A program made the position numbers and the translations under genes. Below the pieces are notes generated by a model. It ran no database searches. It saw only the letters and a list, made by a program, of their open reading frames with translations, and was not told the origin of the DNA. From positions 1 to 37,614 of the IMG/VR virus record IMGVR_UViG_3300010883_000136: a stretch of DNA of 37,614 nt, one strand, 5' to 3'. This DNA comes from a virus. This document shows positions 16,953 to 25,626 of this stretch, piece by piece (positions within the stretch are counted from its first letter, which is position 1; every line of letters begins with the position of its first letter).

Positions 16953-19864
16953 TGTTATTAAATGATTCAAAAAATGATATATTAACATTAAGAGATATCC
17001 GTGTTTTTTTAGGAGAGGACGATACACAGCAGACTGTGGATATTGACTTTTTCGGTGAAATGAGACTTCTTAAGGACAACCGAAAAAAACTAGAGTCAGG
17101 CTGGATGTTTGATAAAGATTTTCGTAAAGCATTGAATGTATATGTCTTCCAAGTTGATGATACTGAAATGTATAATTTGCTAAAGAAACTTGATACAAGT
17201 GAGATAGCAGAATTTCTTTATAAAAACCGTGGGAACCTTACTTATGATATTGTAACTGCCCCTAATTTAAACAGAACACAAATACTGAAGTTGAACAAGT
17301 ATTCAAACCCAGAAGGCGACTATATTTATAAAGTTCCTTTTAAACTCGATAGGGCAATTAAAATACCTAAGCGAGATAATGCAGGCACATTAGTGTATTT
17401 CTTTTTGCCAGTAATAGACAACGGCAATGATAATGTTTTCTATAAAAATGTTTCTAAAAAAGAAGTGTTGGTTGACGGTAGAACTCCTGAAACCACGAAG
17501 ACCTTTAATGTTGCAACCAACTCACCAGAAGCGTACACCTCTGTACAACAGAATCACAAACATACATATTACATTGACGAGTTTGGAAATGGTTGGGCAT
17601 CTTCCGCATTTTCAGAATCTGGAGAATACAACGCTTATGCTCAACACAGACATAAGATTCTTGATGGAAAAATACAACCAGCAAAGTCTGTCGTTACTGG
17701 TAAAGTACATATCCACGGGATAGAGGGACTAAGCACCAACCAATTGAGTAATCGTGGTGTTATCAATACCAAGAACATATTAAAGTCGGTTAAAGAGTCT
17801 GAAACAGCAACAAACATAGAATTAACAGCACAACAGCCTAAAATTACTACTAAATCAGGGGCTGTTCCCAAGGGTGTAATTGCACCCTCCGCAAGAAATA
17901 AAACTAACCCTCTTTCAGACAAGAAGAAAGACCTGTTTTCTGATCTCCTTTTGACGAAGGACTCCAATAACAATAACAACATGATATTTGGATTGAACTT
18001 TAATAATTTAGTTAAAGAGAGCAGCATATTGTCTAGAATTCCTAACAACAAAGCATTGAAACAATTGTTTGTTTCTAATTCGGAGACACTTTCTTTGAAA
18101 GTTTACAGGACCAGGGTTGACGCAACAGACAACGCAAAAACTGACAACGATGAAGTTTCTAAACTTTTCCTTGTTGCAGAATCAAGCGATGATCCAGAAA
18201 CAAAAAGCCTGATATCAAAGAAAATATACATAGATTTTGAGAACAATGTTTATGTTCCTAAAAGCGCAGAAGACGCTGCTAAAAACGGACAACTAGTTGG
18301 TAGCATAGCACAAATACAATTAAATAACGTTTCCTCTGGGATACGACAGTATGCTGCTGTGGACAACGATGCCTCTAGATTGGTTGACGGCAAGTTTAAA
18401 TACTATATTGAAGCAGAGGTTACAGACCCGTTACCTGAAACCTTAGAGGGCTTTGTAAAAACTCTCAAAGATAATATGACCTCAGTAGAAAAGTATTTAG
18501 CCACTGCTAATGCAAAAAATGAAAATGCAGCACTTAACTATGATATAATGGGAAACAGGTTTAGCCCATCTTTTATAAATCTATTCTACCAACAAGGGTT
18601 GGACAAAGACATTTCTTTAGCAGTCAAAAAATACGTAACAACGCTTTCTTATTTTCAAGAAACCGCAGATATTTCAGCAAGTTCAGTTGTTGCACTCCTC
18701 GACCCTAAAACTGCTACATTAGATACCATTCAACAAGTTATAAGCCTTCATCAAGAACTCATAACTAGAATAAACCAACTTCTTGGAAAAAACAATAGTG
18801 GTAGAAGTAAGAAAAGCGTTATGGGTGGCGCTCGTGGCTCTTATTCCGGAGACAATTCCAACAAGAGAAAGATAAAAGTAAACAAAAACTTTGTTGGCAG
18901 TCTCTTCTCTAGGGGTTTAATAGAGCAAAAGGGAGTGGGATATGAGTTCCTCGATAAAGACACAAGCCCAGAAGGTGGAATAAAAGTACTGTCCGTCTCG
19001 GAGATGAGAGACAGGTTTGATAGAGAAAAACTCAAAGCCAACATTAGCAGCACTCAAGAGGTTATAGAGGTTGCTGGTAAGGAATACAACATAAACAAGA
19101 TTGGCGAGTTAACACCATCAAAGATCCTCGTCGCGACGGAACAAAGTCTAGTATCAGATATAAAAGATGATGCACAAAATTTAAATGCCAACTTGATAAT
19201 CTCGCAAGTCAATGATAGAAAACAAACAAGAAAGGTGCTTTTAAAAGATAAGAAGTTACAAGCCAACCGTGAAGTTGTGAAATGGGCTAACAACAACAAC
19301 GTGGTTGTTACAAATCTACAATCGGAGATGCTAGATCAGTTGGAAGAAGTAGATGTTGTTGACAAGGCTACCGAGTTGACTAAGAAAGGCGAGGACACAA
19401 GAGAGTTAAGAAAACAAATTGAAAAAAGAGAAGCCCAACCAAGAGCAACTGGAATACTAACAAAGATATACAGTTCGTATTTTGACACCAATGTTACCAA
19501 CAAGGGTAATGACTTTGTTGAAAAAGTGACACAGGCTTCACGAGAGGAGTTACAGAAACTTCCATACCATACGGTTGCGTTGGCCAATGAAATTTCCGCC
19601 ACCGGACCAGTAGAATATTCCACCGCATACCAAAATTATATGAACATGTATAAGGTAGAGGTCTTCAACGGTTATGAAAATACTAGCAATGGCGAAAAAT
19701 CAATTTTATCCCCTAAATATGAAGAGTTAAAGGACATGTCTCAAGTTGAAGGAGACACTTTGTGCCGATTAGTTCCTTATGAAAACTCAGAATTGAATGT
19801 AAGGCAAGAAGAGTCTCTCCAACTTCCAGTTCTGGACGAACACTTTATATTAAGGAAAGACTAA
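16952..19864 (+). CDS. Large virion protein with three His-x-His pairs (likely metal-binding)
   Basis: 970 residues, coupled to the previous gene and served by GGAGGGG at 16935-16941. No catalytic family is recognised. A segment with three HxH pairs stands out: H202-K-H204 in NHKHTYYIDEFGNGWAS, H232-R-H234 in AQHRHKILDGKIQPAKS and H253-I-H255 in KVHIHGIEG. Regularly spaced HxH pairs in phage spikes and fibres (T4 gp12, P2 gpV) hold iron or zinc along a trimer axis, so a metal-stabilised trimeric tip or collar is plausible here; that is inference. Residues ~630-650 are Gly/Ser/Arg-rich. The stretch ~780-860 is highly charged and probably helical/coiled. No signal peptide or membrane segment is visible. 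Confidence 0.75.
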   Translation: MLLNDSKNDILTLRDIRVFLGEDDTQQTVDIDFFGEMRLLKDNRKKLESGWMFDKDFRKALNVYVFQVDDTEMYNLLKKLDTSEIAEFLYKNRGNLTYDIVTAPNLNRTQILKLNKYSNPEGDYIYKVPFKLDRAIKIPKRDNAGTLVYFFLPVIDNGNDNVFYKNVSKKEVLVDGRTPETTKTFNVATNSPEAYTSVQQNHKHTYYIDEFGNGWASSAFSESGEYNAYAQHRHKILDGKIQPAKSVVTGKVHIHGIEGLSTNQLSNRGVINTKNILKSVKESETATNIELTAQQPKITTKSGAVPKGVIAPSARNKTNPLSDKKKDLFSDLLLTKDSNNNNNMIFGLNFNNLVKESSILSRIPNNKALKQLFVSNSETLSLKVYRTRVDATDNAKTDNDEVSKLFLVAESSDDPETKSLISKKIYIDFENNVYVPKSAEDAAKNGQLVGSIAQIQLNNVSSGIRQYAAVDNDASRLVDGKFKYYIEAEVTDPLPETLEGFVKTLKDNMTSVEKYLATANAKNENAALNYDIMGNRFSPSFINLFYQQGLDKDISLAVKKYVTTLSYFQETADISASSVVALLDPKTATLDTIQQVISLHQELITRINQLLGKNNSGRSKKSVMGGARGSYSGDNSNKRKIKVNKNFVGSLFSRGLIEQKGVGYEFLDKDTSPEGGIKVLSVSEMRDRFDREKLKANISSTQEVIEVAGKEYNINKIGELTPSKILVATEQSLVSDIKDDAQNLNANLIISQVNDRKQTRKVLLKDKKLQANREVVKWANNNNVVVTNLQSEMLDQLEEVDVVDKATELTKKGEDTRELRKQIEKREAQPRATGILTKIYSSYFDTNVTNKGNDFVEKVTQASREELQKLPYHTVALANEISATGPVEYSTAYQNYMNMYKVEVFNGYENTSNGEKSILSPKYEELKDMSQVEGDTLCRLVPYENSELNVRQEESLQLPVLDEHFILRKD

Positions 19865-19865
19865 A

Positions 19866-22800
19866 ATGAACTTTTATAAACCAAAAAATTTAGATCCAAT
19901 AAAAAAAGCAACTGAAAAGTTAAAAAAAACTATTGAAACGATTTATGGAGAGGAATATACAGAGTCTTCCGAACAAGAACAACAAGAGAACCCTGCTCCC
20001 GATCAAACTCCACCCGGACCCGCTCCCGAGTTAGACTTTGGCAACAAAGTGTCGGATATGGCAAAAACAGATTACAGTAGCAAAAGCGGAGTTGCAGGTG
20101 TTGCCGGTAAAGAGAATTTGCTCCCGGTAACTGAAGAAGAACTTTTAGTTGATAAAGACACGGCAACCCCATTCTTTTCTATAACTGATGTAATTGATGA
20201 CCCGGTTGGTAGCGGATACTTACCACAACCATTTAATGCTATTTTGTGCAATGATGGTACGTTAGTTGACAGCAATACCAACCCTGGAGTCTGGTATAAC
20301 TTATCAAATCTTTTAACAAACCCAAAAGAGGGTGCAGAATCTTACCTAAACTCTGCTACAAATGAAAAAAAGTTTAATTCTGGGTTCCCTACAAACGACT
20401 TTACCCGCATTTTAGCCGGTTGTATTTGGACTTCTTATAATTCTAAAAATACAAATGACAATATGGGCGTGAAGTTCAGCCTTGTAAAAAAGACAATCCC
20501 ACAATCTGAAGTCGAAAAAAATCTTATATCGATTAACAAAGTAAAAAATGCAAAATTTGATGGGATTGAGAATATAAAATTAACTAAAGACTTTGATAAA
20601 CTTTATAGCACCCACCTTGCAACTCAAAATTCACTTTTCAAAAACATACGCCATATCTCTGCAACTGGGCAGAACTGGATAAAACCAGAAGGTGAAGAGA
20701 TCTCAATAAACAATATAGATCCTTTTGATAACGAAGATAAGAATACTGGTGTTCGAGAGAAAATTATTATTACAACACCTGAGAGATCTTTTAATCAAAA
20801 TGAGTTGCTTGATAGCGATAAACAAATTTTGGAAAATCTTAGGAACTATATTAAACCAACGTCGTCAGCGACAGCAACTATTCCAAAAGTATTTTATGAC
20901 TATGTGTGCACGTACGACACACCAAAGTTTACATCATTTTTAGACTCAACTTTTTCTAAAAATCCAAATAAAAACCTGACAGTGGAGACAGAATCAGTTT
21001 ACCAATACTATGAGCCAACTTATGAGACGTATATCGCAGATCCAGAAGTTAGTTTGAATTCGTTACCAGATTATAATATCGGCGCGATGTATAAAAACTG
21101 GAGCCCGTCAGCAAAAGAAATTATGCTAAATATAGAGGCTAACGAATCTACAGTAAACAGTGCTGAGTTTGACGATTATTACAATTATGTTAATCTTAAT
21201 GGGTATATTGACCCATCTTCAATACAAGGTATGGTATTGCAGAGTTTTGAAAATGGCCCAATTAAATATGGAAGTCAGAATTACTTGAGAGAATGGACTA
21301 AAGGCATAAGCACGTTTAACTTAAAAACGTTGCCAATTTTTAATAGGGCGGACGATTTAATATTTCCAGCCAAATCTGCTATAGTTGATACACTTGATAA
21401 AGAAGGTGGTGCAGGTCACTACCCAATGTATAACCACATTAAGATAAAATTGCCAAACGAACAAGTTACAGATATAGCAGACCCAGAGAGATTCCGTCTC
21501 GGCGCTCTTACAGGTTTCCTTCGTCTTGGGAAAGCGCCAGTTACGCCTCTAGACCACGCCTATTTAACAAGAATATTAAAGCATAATGAAGCCGCCAAGT
21601 TTGATGACGAGAAAATAGCATACCCCAATATACAAACACAGAACATGGTTCTTACAAAAAAGAGTTATTGGGAAGACTACGAGTCCAACAAATGGTGGAT
21701 AGCATCACCAGAAAAAGCAGAAAACGGAACTGGATATAACTTTTCTGTAAACTCTTCAGAACAAAATTCGTTACAATTTTTAGAATTTGTAACAAACCTT
21801 ATGAGGTATGACTATCGTATGTTTGGTTATAATCCAGGTAAGGAAGAGGACAAAACATACCTCAGTTTGTTAAAATCCAATAACTTGAACACAGAGCCTG
21901 CTTTGCAGGTAATCGATAATACAAACAATCAGTTTCCTCTTGCAAATATCTTTACAGGCTTAATCCCGAATCTACAGAAAACAAGAACGTATAGCGAGGT
22001 GTTATCCGGAAAACTAGCACCATCCCAAACAGTAGGTTTCAGAATTTTGAAGTATAAGACGGATGCTGACGGCAACAAAACAGGTAGCCCGGTATCTACG
22101 TACTTTATATCAAACACAAATGGTGTCGAAGATCTCGAAGATCAGGTGTTTGAATTCTTTGATACTCGCGTAAAGTATGATGAAAAATATGTTTATGATA
22201 TCAATGCATTACACTTTATTATTGGTACAAAATACATTTATCGTGAGGTGAAACCCGTACAAAAGAGAGCAACTAACTTTAGAGGGCCAATTGGAGCCAT
22301 GGGTAACTTAGGACTGCCGGAGATGAACAACTACGCAATAGAGGCAACAGTCGATTCTTTCCCTCATATCAAAATAGCCGAAGTTCCTTACGAGACCGGT
22401 ATTAATATGAGAGTCTTAGACAAACCACCTCTTTCACCAGAAGTAGAGCCTGTTCCTTATAAGAACGTAGATAACCGGTTATTATGGTTGTTGCGCCCTC
22501 AACTTGGAGAAGTTGAAGAAGTTCCTGTTCTAATACTGCCTGGAGACGAAGAATTCTTTAGAAAACAATATGAATCTCAATATGGTGGCGTCGTCAAAGG
22601 TGCAGGAATGCAGGATTTTACTGGAATAGGTGCCGTTTATAAGGGTGATGAAATTGCCAAACAAGAGCAACAGGACCTAGGTTATGGAACGATTGGCGTT
22701 GATCCGATAACATTTAGAGGTGATGATTTAACAAATAGATACCAACTCTTTAGATTGTCAACACCCCCAACCACCCACCAGGATTTTGCAAACGCAGAGT

Positions 22801-23462
22801 TGATTACTGAAATAACAAGCGATCACTCGACATCAACAAGTTTTAGAGATAACGTTAAGCCAAATCAGAAATACTATTATATTTTTAGAGCAATTGATGT
22901 TCACGGAAACCTTTCCAACCCTACTCCGATTTATGAAGTTGAGTTAATTAATGATTCCGGGACAGTATACGTTGTTACTAAGATTTATGAATTCCCGAAA
23001 CCAGAAAAAATCTCTTCGAAAGAAATGAAAAGGTTTATCTCGATTGAACCGGCTTTAGGCCAGAGAGTTTTCAACGGCGCATTGTCGGGAATCTCTACGC
23101 CTTTCGATTCCGACTCTGGCGAGTGGGTAACTACTGAAGGAAAAAGTAAACAAATAAAACTTGGAGTTGAGAAAGAGTCTATTTTTGGAGGAAACAAAAG
23201 AATTAAAGTTCGACTCACCTCTAAAAGAACAAATAGAAAACTAGACTTTAATATTGACTTCAGTGTTAAGAACACAGAAACAGAAGAAAGTAAGAATCCG
23301 GACAAGTGGTCGACTAAGCCACAGGTAGGAATAGTGTCGCAAGACGGCAAGTCCGAAGTCATTTATAACGTGTGTCCAGATGGATACACATTCAACAGCA
23401 CTACAGGTGAGTGCGAACCAAACATAACCACTAAGCCACCCGGCGAAGATGAGTGTAGTTAG
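19866..23462 (+). CDS. Large virion protein with FN3-like domain and C-terminal cysteine motif
   Basis: 1198 residues, starting one base after the preceding TAA, with AGGAA upstream. The N-terminus is Lys-rich and helical, then a Pro/Gln/Glu-rich linker (residues ~35-58). The long middle is not recognised. Residues ~959-1032 look like a fibronectin type III domain: YQLFRLSTPPTTHQDF, then the conserved KYYYIFRAIDVHGNLSNP tail strand (Y-x-Y-x-F-R-A-x-D-x-x-G-N-x-S). The C-terminus carries C1170-PDGYTFNSTTGE-C1183, a 'CPxGYxFNxxTGxC' knot-like motif, and ends in DEC1197S. FN3 and short Cys loops are common in exposed parts of tails. Probably a peripheral baseplate protein contacting fibres or host surface; this is inferred. 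Confidence 0.78.
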   Translation: MNFYKPKNLDPIKKATEKLKKTIETIYGEEYTESSEQEQQENPAPDQTPPGPAPELDFGNKVSDMAKTDYSSKSGVAGVAGKENLLPVTEEELLVDKDTATPFFSITDVIDDPVGSGYLPQPFNAILCNDGTLVDSNTNPGVWYNLSNLLTNPKEGAESYLNSATNEKKFNSGFPTNDFTRILAGCIWTSYNSKNTNDNMGVKFSLVKKTIPQSEVEKNLISINKVKNAKFDGIENIKLTKDFDKLYSTHLATQNSLFKNIRHISATGQNWIKPEGEEISINNIDPFDNEDKNTGVREKIIITTPERSFNQNELLDSDKQILENLRNYIKPTSSATATIPKVFYDYVCTYDTPKFTSFLDSTFSKNPNKNLTVETESVYQYYEPTYETYIADPEVSLNSLPDYNIGAMYKNWSPSAKEIMLNIEANESTVNSAEFDDYYNYVNLNGYIDPSSIQGMVLQSFENGPIKYGSQNYLREWTKGISTFNLKTLPIFNRADDLIFPAKSAIVDTLDKEGGAGHYPMYNHIKIKLPNEQVTDIADPERFRLGALTGFLRLGKAPVTPLDHAYLTRILKHNEAAKFDDEKIAYPNIQTQNMVLTKKSYWEDYESNKWWIASPEKAENGTGYNFSVNSSEQNSLQFLEFVTNLMRYDYRMFGYNPGKEEDKTYLSLLKSNNLNTEPALQVIDNTNNQFPLANIFTGLIPNLQKTRTYSEVLSGKLAPSQTVGFRILKYKTDADGNKTGSPVSTYFISNTNGVEDLEDQVFEFFDTRVKYDEKYVYDINALHFIIGTKYIYREVKPVQKRATNFRGPIGAMGNLGLPEMNNYAIEATVDSFPHIKIAEVPYETGINMRVLDKPPLSPEVEPVPYKNVDNRLLWLLRPQLGEVEEVPVLILPGDEEFFRKQYESQYGGVVKGAGMQDFTGIGAVYKGDEIAKQEQQDLGYGTIGVDPITFRGDDLTNRYQLFRLSTPPTTHQDFANAELITEITSDHSTSTSFRDNVKPNQKYYYIFRAIDVHGNLSNPTPIYEVELINDSGTVYVVTKIYEFPKPEKISSKEMKRFISIEPALGQRVFNGALSGISTPFDSDSGEWVTTEGKSKQIKLGVEKESIFGGNKRIKVRLTSKRTNRKLDFNIDFSVKNTETEESKNPDKWSTKPQVGIVSQDGKSEVIYNVCPDGYTFNSTTGECEPNITTKPPGEDECS

Positions 23463-23545
23463 ATAAATGGTCATTTTTAGTCAAAGAGTGCTATTTAGAA
23501 ATACGAAACTATTTACGTTGAAAAAGAAAAAACAGGAGTAATAAT
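23463..23545 (+). promoter_or_regulatory. Longest spacer of the structural block, with a clear RBS
   Basis: An 83-nt AT-rich gap, the only one above 40 nt between 1 and 34766. AGGAG at 23534-23538 sits 7 nt before the ATG at 23546 and fixes that start. The spacer contains GATAAATGG at its left end and two CTATTTA words (near 23491 and 23509). I see no exact T4-type late promoter (TATAAATA) and no convincing hairpin terminator. A late-type promoter here is possible but unproven; the gap suggests the three following genes could be transcribed separately from the wedge genes. Confidence 0.35.
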
Positions 23546-24508
23546 ATGGGGTTTCTCGACAATTCAGGTGATATTATTTTAGATGCTGTCTTAACAGACA
23601 CCGGACGCATGCGTATGGCAAGAGGAGACGGCACATTTAAGATCGCTAAGTTCGCTCTAGGCGACGACGAAATTAACTATACATTATATAGAAACGCAAA
23701 CAATTCAAAAGGTGCCCACCCAAGCGGTAGTGCATACTATGATTTGGACATCTTGCAGACACCGGTACTTGAGGCTTTTACGAACAATACCTCGTTCTTG
23801 AAGTCAAAACTCATCACCCTTTCGAACACAAACTTGTTATACCTCCCTGTTTTACAACTCAATGAGACTGCTTCAAAGTTCGCACGAAATAGTGGAACGG
23901 CACAGGCTCTAGACAAATTTGTTGTCACTGTTGATGAAACAACCTCTAAATTTGTTCCCGATGGTCTTAGAGAGTCCGGTGATCCTGTTGGTGTTATCAA
24001 TGGTCTTACCGGAGACGGCGTGAACATTCGAGTCGATCAGGGCCTAGATACACAAGACATAGACCCTTCGCAAACTTTGGATAAGGAACTTTACGAGCCT
24101 CAATATTTAATTGAAATGGACAATCGATTCGGAAGAATCACATCGATGAGTAACAACGCCGGTATAACGCCTTCGTTTATTGACGATGATAACATCGCTG
24201 CTTATTATGTAACAGATGCTACAGATGGCGATTTTGTAAGAAACAACGCCAACACTCTGACAACAGCAGATGCAAACCAGACAATTGCTGGACCACGCGG
24301 TTCAATCTTAGAGTTTAAAATCTTATCCTCGATAGAATTGCAAAGAAGTAACACTATGTTTACAAAAGTAGGTGTAAACGACGCGACCTGGACAGACTCA
24401 AAGTCAGTCTCTAATAATGTTCGTTATATCGATAGCACGGTTAGAGTAACAGGCTTGACAACAGGCTACAGACTGGACATTCCAGTAAGATTCATAAAAT
24501 TAAGGTAA
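23546..24508 (+). CDS. Virion structural protein, 'ILDAVLTxxGRxxxARG' family
   Basis: 320 residues. The N-terminus reads GFLDNSGDIILDAVLTDTGR, then MARGDGTFKIAKFALGDDEINY, a conserved opening I associate with virion proteins of marine T4-like phages; its biochemical role is unknown. The same outline (LT-x-x-G-x-x-x-L/M-x-x-G, then a DD-E/D-I-x-Y turn) begins the protein at 15960. The central part is rich in Asn, Asp and Thr; a beta-rich C-terminus ends in a run of short strands (VRVTGLTTGYRLDIPVRFIK). No membrane segment, cysteine or catalytic motif is evident. It follows the largest spacer in the structural block and has the strongest ribosome-binding site there, so it may be a more abundant component. 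Two further virion-type genes follow at 18-26 nt spacing. Confidence 0.75.
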   Translation: MGFLDNSGDIILDAVLTDTGRMRMARGDGTFKIAKFALGDDEINYTLYRNANNSKGAHPSGSAYYDLDILQTPVLEAFTNNTSFLKSKLITLSNTNLLYLPVLQLNETASKFARNSGTAQALDKFVVTVDETTSKFVPDGLRESGDPVGVINGLTGDGVNIRVDQGLDTQDIDPSQTLDKELYEPQYLIEMDNRFGRITSMSNNAGITPSFIDDDNIAAYYVTDATDGDFVRNNANTLTTADANQTIAGPRGSILEFKILSSIELQRSNTMFTKVGVNDATWTDSKSVSNNVRYIDSTVRVTGLTTGYRLDIPVRFIKLR

Positions 24509-24526
24509 TAACATAAGGTAAAAAAC

Positions 24527-25600
24527 ATGGCTAATGCATTTAAAAATTTGAAAGATGGAGACATCACAGTAACAAGAACGCCCCTCCATGAGGCGATCCC
24601 TTTGACTGGTACAATAGTATCAGGGACATATCAAACAGTCCCAGGAACCGAATTGGGAATCAAAAATTTCTCACACGGGATATTCCAATCTGTTTTCGAT
24701 TATCCTCACTTGAGTTCTTCTGCGAATCATATTTTAGACCTCAGTCTTGGCTATAGTGCGAATTCCACACTCTCCCAGAGTATTGGTACGACAGGTTTTG
24801 CTGGCTTCCAACAAGACAAGAAGATTAATATTTATAACGAGATGGCACAAGTTCTTATGGGTCACGATGCCACTGGTTCTATTAAGGAGTTCAAGATTCC
24901 TGGTGGAGACTTCATCCGCGAAGCATACTTTATGAGTTACACTCGTCTCCTCACGAAAGATGAGGTTTCTAAGAATAATTTTTCTTTGAAACTCAATAAG
25001 AAGATTAGCTACGCACCCAGTGATGCAAGGAAAACTATGATTCTTGATGAGATTACGTTGCCTTCCTCCGACAATGAAACAACTTTTTACACAGATTCTC
25101 CAGCAGGAGAATACTCTGTGTTGTCCAGTTCCATGTCAGGAAACATCGGCCTGCTCTTTTATCAAGCAGGTATCGCAGTAATCGGTACTAGTTCCATGTC
25201 AGAACTAACCGCTTCGGTGTCACTAGGTGGTAAAACATCTACAACTACAAAAGGTGGTCATATTCCAGAGGGAATCGTAAGTGCATCTATTTCCGGAAAT
25301 TGCAACGATTTCAGATTCCACTTTGCAAACAACGATTTCAATAATACAACGGAATTGAATTCTACAATTTATTTTTGTAGAGCAAATCATAACGAATACA
25401 ACTACAGTGCAAACCCAACATATCTCACAGCAAGTAAGATCCGCGTCAAGGAAAGCACTTTAGACGAACCAGTATCATATATCACGACCGTTGGTCTGTA
25501 TTCTCCTGCTAACGAGTTGCTGGCTACTGCTAAGTTGTCAGAACCTCTTAAGAAAACACCAAACACGGAATTGACTTTAAGAGTTCGGTTGGACTATTAG
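24527..25600 (+). CDS. Virion structural protein, paralogous C-terminus with next gene
   Basis: 357 residues with AAGG about 8 nt before the ATG. No enzyme family is recognised; the protein is Ser/Thr/Asn-rich and beta-type. Near the C-terminus HNEYNYSANPTYLT is followed by YITTVGLYSPANELLATAKL and then PLKKTPNTELTLRVRLD. The final 42 residues align without gaps to the last 42 of the next protein (16 identities counted by eye), and the upstream YSANPTYLT matches its YSNNPTFTT. I associate this 'TTVGLYN-x(3)-ELLAxAKLS-x-P' ending with structural proteins of marine phages. The two genes are therefore likely diverged duplicates occupying neighbouring sites in the virion. The exact place is unknown. 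Confidence 0.75.
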   Translation: MANAFKNLKDGDITVTRTPLHEAIPLTGTIVSGTYQTVPGTELGIKNFSHGIFQSVFDYPHLSSSANHILDLSLGYSANSTLSQSIGTTGFAGFQQDKKINIYNEMAQVLMGHDATGSIKEFKIPGGDFIREAYFMSYTRLLTKDEVSKNNFSLKLNKKISYAPSDARKTMILDEITLPSSDNETTFYTDSPAGEYSVLSSSMSGNIGLLFYQAGIAVIGTSSMSELTASVSLGGKTSTTTKGGHIPEGIVSASISGNCNDFRFHFANNDFNNTTELNSTIYFCRANHNEYNYSANPTYLTASKIRVKESTLDEPVSYITTVGLYSPANELLATAKLSEPLKKTPNTELTLRVRLDY

Positions 25601-25626
25601 GCCAGTTCCAAAGGAATAGGCGATAA

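Noticed and set aside
23463-23545. Rho-independent terminator in the spacer
   Set aside because: No GC-rich stem followed by a T run is visible; only AT-rich direct repeats.
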